Below, piece by piece: positions 1 to 5,809 of a stretch of DNA of 10,723 nt (position 1 is its first letter; each line of letters starts with the position of its first letter). A model generated the notes under the pieces. That model searched no databases, had not been told where the DNA came from, and worked only from the letters and a program-made list of their open reading frames with translations. Source of the stretch: an uncultured Odoribacter sp. (GTDB lineage Bacteria; Bacteroidota; Bacteroidia; Bacteroidales; Marinifilaceae); assembly GCA_947176455.1 (NCBI GenBank), contig CAMWQQ010000039.1, positions 1 through 10,723 of the forward strand, written 5' to 3'. Both the position numbers and the translations under genes were made by a program.

Positions 1-1384
1 ATAACATACCAGTGTAATAGTTGCCTTTCCCCTCGAATCGGGTTTCTTCAAAATTCTGAGTCTTACCTTCAAGTGCTCTTTCTTCGCCCGTCATAAAACG
101 GTTGTCCCAAATTTGGTCTTTCGATACCTTTACCACGCCTTTCCTCTTGTAGCTGGTACGTTGAGTTTCCGGGTCAAAGATTTTCTCCAATACCTCGAAT
201 TTGTCTCCCGCTTCCAGGCCTTCTTTCATGCCGATTTTAGCCGTAATGACCTGAGCTTTCTCGTCTCCGGAAACAATCATCGGGGTCTTTGTTTTGAATA
301 CCTCGTATTTCTTTTCCAGTTTGGCCAATGTCGCATCCGTGGCATTAATGGTGGCTATTCGAATCAGTTCACTTTCTGATTTATCAGTAAAAATACCAGC
401 CTTCACATTTGCCCAGGCCTTCTCTTCTCCGATGTATTTTAGGCTGAAAATATCGGATTGTTCATAGGCTTCCGGATTATCCCACAATTGGTTGTAGAAT
501 ATCCCTGCAATGGAGTCGTTCCAGTTCAACTGAAATAGGTAAGAGGTGCTTTGGACATAGTAACCGGCACCCAGCGAAGCCTTCACAGCCAAGGTTGCAG
601 CAGATGCTCCTATTGACGCATAGCCACCTCCCGCCAATTTGGCTGCCGCCTGAGCTGCCGCATCGATTTGGGCAACAAGTTCATCTTTGCTCAAATAGTG
701 AAAACGGGTTACCACCACGAAAGTGTTGTTAATCAATTCTTCTCCGGCATCTGCCAACAAAGCCATACCGCGAGCAGAGCTTTTTGCGTTTTCGACAGCA
801 ATGGCTGATGCGTCGTACATGCCACGTTCCTGTACAAGGTTCATGGAAAAACTACTATCCTGGGTTCTAAACCACCGGTCGAAGAGTTGTTTTGCCATAT
901 TTTGTTGTTGTAAAAACTTGTAGGCGGAAGCAGCGTATTCGGAATTGGTCGTTTCATTTACCAAACCGCCAGTAGCACTGCCCAAAGCAGCTTTTCCCAG
1001 ACCACCTACCATTTTGCCGAACCCGCCTTTCTTCTTTCCAGAATCCTTGCCCGATTCCTCTCCCGAATTTTTTTGCTTCGCCAAGCTTTCACCCAACACT
1101 CCTGCCTGTACAGCTTCTTTAAACGCTTTGTCATCTTCTGCCGTCAATTGCATCGTGTCCTTGCAGAACATCCGAACGGAGGCATTGTGGTCATTGTACT
1201 TGTCTGGCACTGGCAAACTCAAGAAAGCCTGCTTAATGACTTCCCTGTTCGGCATCTTGGATTCGTCAAGCATGATTAAACAAAGGGAACTCCGCCGATA
1301 ATTGCTTCCTTTGTCTTCGTTCTTTTCCGCAAAAGAGATTTGGGAAAACATGAAAGTTACGAGCAGTAATAATACTGTTTTCAT
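1..1384 (-). CDS. Secreted protein of unknown function, C-terminus beyond the window
   Basis: The minus strand is open without a stop from an ATG at 1384 to the window edge, giving 461 residues with the C-terminus missing. Residues 1-19 form a signal peptide (MKTVLLLLV... ending ISFA, cleavage before E20), so the protein should be exported; I see no lipobox cysteine. Residues 103-120 are a Lys/Ser/Gly/Glu linker, followed by a Gly-rich stretch (121-141) and a long Ala-rich helical region (about 148-275) with an Ala/Gly-rich segment at 241-274 that might contact a membrane. Residues 375-430 look like a small beta domain (a G-x-x-x-G-D-x-F pattern at about 389-396). AAGGAG lies about 15 nt before the ATG. 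I do not recognise the family. Predicted plus-strand ORFs inside this span are shadows. That the gene is real rests on the uninterrupted frame, the signal peptide and protein-like composition. Confidence 0.85.
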   Translation of the reverse strand, partial: MKTVLLLLVTFMFSQISFAEKNEDKGSNYRRSSLCLIMLDESKMPNREVIKQAFLSLPVPDKYNDHNASVRMFCKDTMQLTAEDDKAFKEAVQAGVLGESLAKQKNSGEESGKDSGKKKGGFGKMVGGLGKAALGSATGGLVNETTNSEYAASAYKFLQQQNMAKQLFDRWFRTQDSSFSMNLVQERGMYDASAIAVENAKSSARGMALLADAGEELINNTFVVVTRFHYLSKDELVAQIDAAAQAAAKLAGGGYASIGASAATLAVKASLGAGYYVQSTSYLFQLNWNDSIAGIFYNQLWDNPEAYEQSDIFSLKYIGEEKAWANVKAGIFTDKSESELIRIATINATDATLAKLEKKYEVFKTKTPMIVSGDEKAQVITAKIGMKEGLEAGDKFEVLEKIFDPETQRTSYKRKGVVKVSKDQIWDNRFMTGEERALEGKTQNFEETRFEGKGNYYTGML

Positions 1385-1432
1385 AAATGTGATTTTTTTC
1401 TCCTTTAATTCCCTGAAAGGTAAGTTTGTAAA

Positions 1433-1606
1433 ATGCAAAAAGCGTGGGAATTTTTCCGTTTTATCTACACTGAGGGTCTGGACTCCCTTACCAAAAACAA
1501 AACGATACCCCACGCCAGACCGGATATAGAAAAGTTCCTATATGGCAAGCATGAGCGTCTGTATCGCTTCCCCCTTTGGTATGAAATTGTCCAGATTTCA
1601 GTGTAG
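1433..1606 (+). CDS. Possible 57-residue small protein or gene remnant
   Basis: An ATG at 1433 opens a 57-codon frame ending in TAG at 1604-1606, divergent from the secreted-protein gene. AAAGG (1416-1420) lies about 12 nt before the start. The peptide begins MQKAWEFFRF and is rich in aromatic and charged residues (several W, F, Y, K, R), with no signal peptide or membrane segment. Its codons look like those of nearby Bacteroidales genes, unlike a random AT-rich frame. It could be a true small protein, the 5' remnant of a larger gene, or chance. No family recognised. Confidence 0.3.
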   Translation: MQKAWEFFRFIYTEGLDSLTKNKTIPHARPDIEKFLYGKHERLYRFPLWYEIVQISV

Positions 1607-1738
1607 GGATAAAGCAAAAAACGCTTTTATATAAAAATATGTCTGTCCATACGAATAAATTCGCACGGAACTTGGCAAATATAGATAAATTTCGTTTCTT
1701 ATACAAACGTCTCAATCGAAGCAATACAATCTAAATAT

Positions 1739-1759
1739 ATAGAAGTCACACACTTCTAT
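1739..1759 (+). terminator. AT-rich hairpin followed by a T run
   Basis: ATAGAAGT (1739-1746) and ACTTCTAT (1752-1759) form a perfect 8-bp stem with a 5-nt loop, followed by a T run at 1762-1766. It could terminate transcripts of the small ORF upstream. The stem is AT-rich, so termination would be weak. Confidence 0.35.
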
Positions 1760-1792
1760 CATTTTTCTAAAATTCAAACTCCTATTTTTCAT

Positions 1793-1821
1793 CAGATTTC
1801 CCGACTTCGGAGGGAAATCTG
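1793..1821. repeat. Perfect 10-bp inverted repeat
   Basis: CAGATTTCCC (1793-1802) and GGGAAATCTG (1812-1821) pair perfectly around a 9-nt loop that contains CTTCGG. No T run follows on the plus strand, so it is more likely a structured RNA or DNA site than an intrinsic terminator. Confidence 0.6.
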
Positions 1822-1841
1822 GGTCTCTGCAAGGGCAAGGC

Positions 1842-1881
1842 GTTTTCAGAGTAACTCAAAACCATTTGAGTAACTGAAAAC
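1842..1881. repeat. Overlapping direct and inverted repeats
   Basis: GAGTAACTCAAAAC (1849-1862) is repeated as GAGTAACTGAAAAC (1868-1881) with 13 of 14 matches. The same stretch also holds an inverted pair, GTTTTCAG (1842-1849) and CTGAAAAC (1874-1881). Nested direct and inverted units of this kind are typical of protein-binding sites such as relaxase or partition-protein sites; that role is inference. Confidence 0.5.
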
Positions 1882-1890
1882 ATACCTTGC

Positions 1891-1930
1891 TATTAGCAAA
1901 TGCTAATAAAAATCCGTCAAAAGACGGATT
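1891..1930. repeat. Two adjacent perfect 8-bp hairpins
   Basis: TATTAGCA (1891-1898) pairs with TGCTAATA (1901-1908) around a 2-nt spacer, so it acts more as a dyad site than a stable hairpin. Two bases further on, AATCCGTC (1911-1918) pairs with GACGGATT (1923-1930) around an AAAA loop. The second has A-rich flanks on both sides (T-rich on the minus strand) and could act as a weak terminator. Confidence 0.5.
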
Positions 1931-2126
1931 AAAAGCCAACAGTACGCCAGAAACAAAAAACACCTTGGACAGCCCTGTCGCTTGGGCGCAAAATTAGGTG
2001 ACTTGTCTATGCGGAAGCCGACTTTTAGCTGTGCCAACCGCTACCAGCCTGTGCCAGATGCTGCCAGTTAAAGAAAAATATGATGTAAGCAGATATGGTT
2101 AGACCCTAATTTGTAAATATATGGTC

Positions 2127-2249
2127 GGTTGATTTACAAGCTCATCAAATGATTAATTTGAGGGTTCATTGGTTAATTGATTTACCGACTTACTTACCGA
2201 TTTATTGATACACTAACTTATAAGTCTGTTGATTTATGGAATAATCAAC
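2127..2249. repeat. TTGATTTA-type repeats, iteron-like
   Basis: Variants of (G/A)TTGATTTA recur at 2128-2136 (GTTGATTTA), 2176-2184 (ATTGATTTA) and 2228-2236 (GTTGATTTA), with a related CGATTTATTGATA at 2198-2210. GTTGATT (2228-2234) also pairs with AATCAAC (2243-2249) to give a 7-bp stem, and GGTTGATT at 2127 is inverted relative to AATCAACC at 2243-2250. Spacing is irregular. Possible binding sites for a partition or replication protein, or simply AT-rich repetition. Confidence 0.35.
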
Positions 2250-2321
2250 CAATTATATCATTATATGGCTATATAATTAAAAGAAAAGTGCTTTTTAAGA
2301 TGCGAAGGTGGAAATTGTTGT

Positions 2322-2361
2322 AAAAGCCGGAAATAATCCTCATGGGTTATTCTGGCTTTTT
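2322..2361. terminator. Bidirectional terminator-like hairpin
   Basis: AAAAGCC (2322-2328) pairs with GGCTTTT (2354-2360), and the inner arms (GGAAATAATCC against GGGTTATTC) extend the stem with small bulges. T runs lie after the stem on both strands. On the minus strand it sits about 80 bases beyond the stop of the AbiEii gene and could end that transcript. Confidence 0.5.
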
Positions 2362-2383
2362 CAATGATTTCGTGGGAGGACGG

Positions 2384-2421
2384 AAAGTTACGGAGCCCAA
2401 CAGCCGGCTCAAGCTAACTTT
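2384..2421. repeat. Compound hairpin just past the toxin gene
   Basis: AAAGTTA (2384-2390) pairs with TAACTTT (2415-2421) and, inside an asymmetric internal loop, GAGCC (2393-2397) pairs with GGCTC (2406-2410). It begins about 19 bases beyond the AbiEii stop on the minus strand and lacks a T run, so it may protect the mRNA 3' end or mark the edge of the inserted AbiE cassette. Confidence 0.4.
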
Positions 2422-2439
2422 TCGGACAGGAGGAATCCA

Positions 2440-3243
2440 TCAATCTCTCCTCCCTGGCATTCTATCAATTAGTTTCTCATATACAAACTGATAGGCAACT
2501 TGTGGATTAAATTCAATCTCTGGTCTTAGTAGCGGTTTTACATCCGTCAAGAACTCCTCGTCCTGCATCTTTTCCTCTATGTTCTGTAGATATTCCTTAT
2601 ACGAAGGTACATTTTGTACCACAAATTCCATATACTTGCGATAGCACTCCAATAATTGCTCCACATTACACTCGCGGATTGTCAAGCCTTTATACATATC
2701 GAAAAGATCCCGTCCCTTTTTCCTTTGGTATAATGCTCTAAGTTTTGTCCCCATCAGTTCCTCGAAGCGATACGTGGTCAACTCCGCCTCTCCCGTAAAC
2801 CAACTGTTTTCCACTCGAAAAGGTATTTTCTCGAATCCCAATACATTAAAATGCTCGTGACAGTTGATCTCTATTTTCAGACGAATTTGTTCTACGGGAG
2901 GTATTTCCGAATCAAAACGAAAGAACATCTTGTTGCTATATTTTTTCTGAGCAGTACTTCGATTCGGAAGCCAGTCCAACACCTCGCCCAATCTAAATAG
3001 CACCTTTTTTATCGGTCCTGGATGAATCTGTACCAAATCTATGTCTTCACTATATCGGGGTTGAGGTCGCAAATACAATTTATGCAACGCAGTTCCACCC
3101 CGAAAAGCCAATTGGCTTGCCAGAAACTCATCGCTGAATATGCATACCAATACGCGACAGATAATCAAGTCCTGTTCTATCATAGCATCCGTATTCCAGG
3201 GTACTTGTTCATGCCATTCCTGTATGGAAAACTGCGGTATCAT
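2440..3243 (-). CDS. abiEii: AbiEii-type nucleotidyltransferase toxin of a type IV toxin-antitoxin pair
   Basis: A 267-residue protein with the motifs of the AbiEii nucleotidyltransferase family (the MenT-like superfamily). Motif I is R48-G-G-T-A-L-H-K55; motif II is the metal-binding D67-I-D69 in YSEDIDL; a third acidic residue is likely E125 in LKIEIN; motif IV is the K167-L-R-A-L segment followed by K175-K-G-R-D179, matching the family's TKLRAL...R.K.RD pattern. Characterised relatives transfer nucleotides to cellular targets (GTP-linked for AbiEii, tRNA ends for MenT) and halt growth, which aborts phage infection. Length is typical of the shorter family members. The start ATG overlaps the antitoxin stop by 4 bases (ATGA), so the two are translationally coupled and co-transcribed. 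All catalytic positions look intact. The cytoplasmic toxin role is known for the family and inferred here. Confidence 0.92.
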   Translation of the reverse strand: MIPQFSIQEWHEQVPWNTDAMIEQDLIICRVLVCIFSDEFLASQLAFRGGTALHKLYLRPQPRYSEDIDLVQIHPGPIKKVLFRLGEVLDWLPNRSTAQKKYSNKMFFRFDSEIPPVEQIRLKIEINCHEHFNVLGFEKIPFRVENSWFTGEAELTTYRFEELMGTKLRALYQRKKGRDLFDMYKGLTIRECNVEQLLECYRKYMEFVVQNVPSYKEYLQNIEEKMQDEEFLTDVKPLLRPEIEFNPQVAYQFVYEKLIDRMPGRRD

Positions 3244-4058
3244 ATTTCGTCTATTTCAAATTTATAATTCTCTATGATTTTCCATCGATTGGTTGCCTGC
3301 ATATCTTCTGGTACGGCAACCGATTGTTTTAATGCGACTTTACGCATAGTTCTTCCCGTTTGTTTTGCCAATAGGTAAAGTGCATCCGCCTGTTCCAGTT
3401 CTTCTATCTGTTCAAGCAGATAGCCCAATCGTTGAATCGTTGCAATGCTGAAATATCCAAGCAAGGATAGTTTTGTGTCATCCCAATGAGTCGATTCACA
3501 AAGTTCAATCAACACTTCAGCTACACGTCCCAAGCCACCTATCTTCTTTTCCTCCACTACTATGTCCAAAGCCGTCAGTTCCGCATCGGACACATTCATA
3601 TAACCCATCTGCGTCTTTACCTTCCGAACAAACTGCATAGGCAACTGCTGTTTTAGAACGAACTCAAGTCTCGTTCCATTCTTCACGCCCGAACGAATAG
3701 GTCCCCCATTGACTGTTGCCTGAAATACCATTGCTTTCTGATGAGAAGCCCCATTCAAAGCAGCTGCCGATAATAACGAAACATAATACTCCCGATTTAA
3801 AAACTTCATCAATCTATCTATATAGAATGAAGGAGGCACAATCCCCTTGAGTTTATATTCTGTCGGAATTATGACATAAAAATTCTGCCACGGCGACATA
3901 ATTACTCCTCTGTCCGACAAGCGCATCAAACTATTTTGCAATGACTGATTCGATATAGATAAATGCAACGACTGTATATCTTCCTTGGTGAAGATATATC
4001 GACCTCTTAACATCTGACCTGTCACCCACTCTTGTAAAGTAATATCACTCATTGCCAC
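3240..4058 (-). CDS. abiEi: AbiEi-type antitoxin and autorepressor
   Basis: A 272-residue protein if started at the GTG at 4058; an ATG at 4052 gives 270 residues and is the more likely start. No clear Shine-Dalgarno sequence precedes either. Residues about 10-65 read as a winged helix-turn-helix (FTKEDIQ..., then a recognition helix near SLQNSLMRLSDRG and a wing ending NFYVIIP). Residues about 70-270 match the AbiEi C-terminal antitoxin domain, with the typical YYVSLLSAAALNGASHQ segment (91-107) followed by a F-Q-A-T-V strand. In studied AbiE systems this protein represses its own operon by binding inverted repeats at the promoter and counteracts the toxin without forming a stable complex with it. 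It is the first gene of the operon, directly upstream of the toxin, which is the usual order. Confidence 0.9.
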   Translation of the reverse strand: MAMSDITLQEWVTGQMLRGRYIFTKEDIQSLHLSISNQSLQNSLMRLSDRGVIMSPWQNFYVIIPTEYKLKGIVPPSFYIDRLMKFLNREYYVSLLSAAALNGASHQKAMVFQATVNGGPIRSGVKNGTRLEFVLKQQLPMQFVRKVKTQMGYMNVSDAELTALDIVVEEKKIGGLGRVAEVLIELCESTHWDDTKLSLLGYFSIATIQRLGYLLEQIEELEQADALYLLAKQTGRTMRKVALKQSVAVPEDMQATNRWKIIENYKFEIDEI

Positions 4059-4117
4059 AAATAGTGTAATTGATATGCATAAATAATCATATATTGATGA
4101 TTTCTGCTTTTGAATTA

Positions 4118-4148
4118 CAAAATTAATGTATCACAATAGAAATGACAA
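4118..4148 (-). promoter_or_regulatory. Bacteroidales promoter for the AbiE operon
   Basis: On the minus strand a perfect TAnnTTTG box, TAATTTTG, spans 4125-4118. TTG at 4148-4146 lies 20 bases upstream of it, which fits the -33/-7 arrangement of the Bacteroidetes housekeeping sigma factor. Transcription should start near 4111, leaving a leader of roughly 50-60 nt before abiEi. Confidence 0.6.
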
Positions 4149-4238
4149 TAGTTTACGGTCAAAATTCTCCCCAAAACTTTAAATGACTGACAAATAAATT
4201 TGATGTTTCGAATACTCCTTGTACCTATCAATCACCCA

Positions 4239-4270
4239 TATTCCAGTTTTTAAGCCATAAAACTGGGATA
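4239..4270. repeat. Long hairpin, 12-bp stem
   Basis: TATTCCAGTTTT (4239-4250) pairs with AAAACTGGGATA (4259-4270) around an 8-nt loop; 11 Watson-Crick pairs and one G-T pair. No T run follows on either strand. It lies about 90 bases upstream of the AbiE promoter, in the divergent intergenic region. Confidence 0.55.
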
Positions 4271-4300
4271 TTTAACTGCTAAAACTACATCATCCATTCA

Positions 4301-4332
4301 TTGGGTTTTCTGAAACGGATTTACTACCTTTA
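4301..4332 (+). promoter_or_regulatory. Possible plus-strand promoter
   Basis: TTG at 4301-4303 and TACCTTTA at 4325-4332, one base off TAnnTTTG, are separated by 21 bases. It would drive a transcript through the tiny ORF at 4384 and perhaps toward the DAC-like operon. The box is imperfect and the call is tentative. Confidence 0.35.
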
Positions 4333-4383
4333 CCCTTGTAGACGAGAAATGGCAGACATAGAGATGTCAAGGGGAGGGACAAC

Positions 4384-4479
4384 GTGACGATAATTTTTAA
4401 ACCGATCCGATTCTCATACAAACAAATAATCGTTCTCAATTTATTCATTTTGATTGACGCATTGAGTATGGTATCTTAA
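4384..4479 (+). CDS. Possible 31-residue membrane peptide with an overlapping upstream mini-ORF
   Basis: GTG at 4384 follows a good Shine-Dalgarno-like run (GGGGAGGGA, 4371-4379) and opens a 31-codon frame ending in TAA at 4477-4479. The product has a basic N-terminal part (FKPIRFSYKQ) and then a hydrophobic helix (IIVLNLFILI), as a small membrane peptide would. A 12-codon ORF starting at ATG 4349 stops at TGA 4385-4387, overlapping this start (GTGA). The pair looks like a leader or coupled arrangement, or the broken 5' end of a lost gene. Not recognised; chance cannot be excluded. Confidence 0.25.
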   Translation: MTIIFKPIRFSYKQIIVLNLFILIDALSMVS

Positions 4480-4628
4480 TTTAATAAAATTTTTGACACA
4501 AACTAATTATTCAAACTACGCCGTATAAGCAACTTTTCCCCCCTCTCCTATGAGGAGGCCATTTGAGGCGTTTTCAGGTGGTTATTTTCTATCGTTTTCA
4601 AGGAGTTAAGTTTACCGTTTTTCAATTG

Positions 4629-4657
4629 CAAAGGTATTATCTGGAAATTGTGAACAA
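4629..4657 (-). promoter_or_regulatory. Minus-strand promoter box, or CTnDOT-like attachment core
   Basis: The minus strand carries TACCTTTG (4636-4629), a perfect -7 box, with TTG at 4657-4655 eighteen bases upstream. It points away from the DAC-like operon toward abiEi, with no gene for some 570 bases, so it would give a long leader or a non-coding RNA. The segment ATACCTTTGC is also one base off GTANNTTTGC, the known core of CTnDOT-type insertion sites, which overlap promoter boxes of this kind. The sequence alone does not decide between them. Confidence 0.4.
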
Positions 4658-4716
4658 TACTTATTTGATGATTAAAATATCATATAAATTCCAATAAATG
4701 TTATCGTTTTATTTTG

Positions 4717-4724
4717 TACTTTTG
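4717..4724 (+). promoter_or_regulatory. -7 promoter box of the DAC-like operon
   Basis: TACTTTTG is a perfect TAnnTTTG box ending 47 bases before the ATG at 4772. No good TTG/TTTG is seen about 20 bases upstream, so the -33 contact is weak or an activator is needed. The expected leader is about 40 nt, AT-rich and without a Shine-Dalgarno sequence, as is common in this phylum. Confidence 0.55.
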
Positions 4725-4771
4725 TATATGGTTTTATTGCGAATCACATTAAACAAATTACATTATTAAAT

Positions 4772-5809
4772 ATGGAGAAAGAGCAAAAAAAGTCATCGAT
4801 GAGAGCAAGTACCTTATCTGATATAGGCTCTTTTCTTTTTGATGAAGGATTTAATACTTGCCCTATTACCAAGGCGGGAATATTAGATTTGGTTAATCTT
4901 ATTTCCGATTATTATGAGGAAGGAGTTCATTTATACCCTGAAGTGGTTATAACAAATGATTTTAATATTTTTAGAACTATACCCTATCGACGTATTCTTA
5001 TCAAAGAAGCAACATTAGATATTGGAGGTTTTAAGAATGCAATAAAACTTTGTGCTCCATTGGCAACGAATAGTTGGGTTATTTTCATTGAAGTAAAGGA
5101 TAATAAAATTGGATTTGGCTTAATCTCTACTGAAATGACAGAGACTAGCTTGTCTTTATATAAACAAGCTATTGAAAATAATGGAAATGAGGATCATGCA
5201 ACTCTTGCTTATGTTCGTAATTTGGGGCAAAAAGTAGTTGAATTAGTTGGATTAAAAAGTCGCCTCGTGATTTCATTAACTCTTGATGATGAAAAAAACA
5301 TACTAAATAATGAAATATCAAAACTGGCTCAAATTATCTCTAATGGGTGCTCAGATGAGTATAAAGCTAAAACAGAGGCTTTTTTTGAGAAAATTTTGAA
5401 TGAAGCTATAAAAACAGGCCATGGCAATCTAGTGGGCATAGTAGATGATAATGAGGATACTATATCAAAATTAAAAGAATCATTAAACGATGGTATATAT
5501 CTCAGAGAACCTATTGATATTGGAAACTATATAAAAATAGCAGAAGAGGAAAAAACAAATGAAGCGTCAGTAGCATTGAAAGCGTTTTCTTCAATATTAA
5601 TATCAATGCTGAATCATGATGGCATTACTATTATTTCAAACAAAGCGAGATTATTAGGATATCATTTGTTTGTGAGAAATAGCATAGAGGAACAAGAATT
5701 AGTTGGAGGTGCTAGAACAAGAGCTTTTGAAGCAATGAAAAAATTAGATTTAAATGCTTGTTTTTACAGATCTCAAGATGGAAATATAAAATATTATAAC
5801 CATGAATAA
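4772..5809 (+). CDS. Diadenylate-cyclase-like (DisA_N/DAC) protein with N-terminal sensor-like domain
   Basis: A 345-residue soluble protein without signal or membrane segments. Residues about 205-343 follow the order of DAC (DisA_N) motifs: AIKTGHGNLVGIVDD (212-226) in the place of the GALIV strand; an acid-helix segment to I250; NHDGITII (281-288) in the place of the catalytic DGA motif; GGARTRAFEA (312-321) in the place of GTRHRAA; and RSQDGNIKYY (333-342) in the place of SEETGxIS. Residues about 30-120 form a separate alpha/beta domain (EEGVHLYPEVVITND; LCAPLATNSWVIFIE; KIGFGLIS) that resembles the sensor modules found N-terminal to DAC-like domains. Active DACs make c-di-AMP from ATP. 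Here T and H of the GTRHR motif are replaced by A and T, so the protein may be a variant cyclase or a non-catalytic nucleotide sensor. The gene overlaps the next by 8 bases and is visibly AT-richer than the flanking genes, suggesting recent transfer. Confidence 0.72.
   Translation: MEKEQKKSSMRASTLSDIGSFLFDEGFNTCPITKAGILDLVNLISDYYEEGVHLYPEVVITNDFNIFRTIPYRRILIKEATLDIGGFKNAIKLCAPLATNSWVIFIEVKDNKIGFGLISTEMTETSLSLYKQAIENNGNEDHATLAYVRNLGQKVVELVGLKSRLVISLTLDDEKNILNNEISKLAQIISNGCSDEYKAKTEAFFEKILNEAIKTGHGNLVGIVDDNEDTISKLKESLNDGIYLREPIDIGNYIKIAEEEKTNEASVALKAFSSILISMLNHDGITIISNKARLLGYHLFVRNSIEEQELVGGARTRAFEAMKKLDLNACFYRSQDGNIKYYNHE

Larger units (their letters stand above)
1607..2439. other. Gene-free, highly structured block, possible cis region of a mobile element
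   Basis: About 830 bases between the small ORF and the end of the toxin gene hold no convincing coding frame; a 78-codon minus-strand frame at 1488-1724 has no protein-like features. The block contains at least six separate inverted repeats, a complex direct/inverted repeat and a set of TTGATTTA-type repeats, listed individually. From memory the stretch resembles recurring non-coding sequence found near mobilisation or partition genes of CTnDOT-type conjugative elements. That is recollection and not a search result. Origin of transfer, partition site and structured RNA are the main alternatives. Confidence 0.45.

Noticed and set aside
945..1301. 118-codon plus-strand ORF and other plus-strand ORFs in 113-1301
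   Set aside because: They lie antisense within the uninterrupted minus-strand frame of the secreted protein, which has a signal peptide and sensible domains; the plus-strand products are Pro/Ser-rich without protein-like structure.
1488..1724. 78-codon minus-strand ORF
   Set aside because: Composition is unlike nearby genes, there is no ribosome site or domain, and it is antisense to the more plausible 57-codon ORF.
3022..3267. 81-codon plus-strand ORF
   Set aside because: Antisense to the AbiEii motif I/II region, which is strongly supported.
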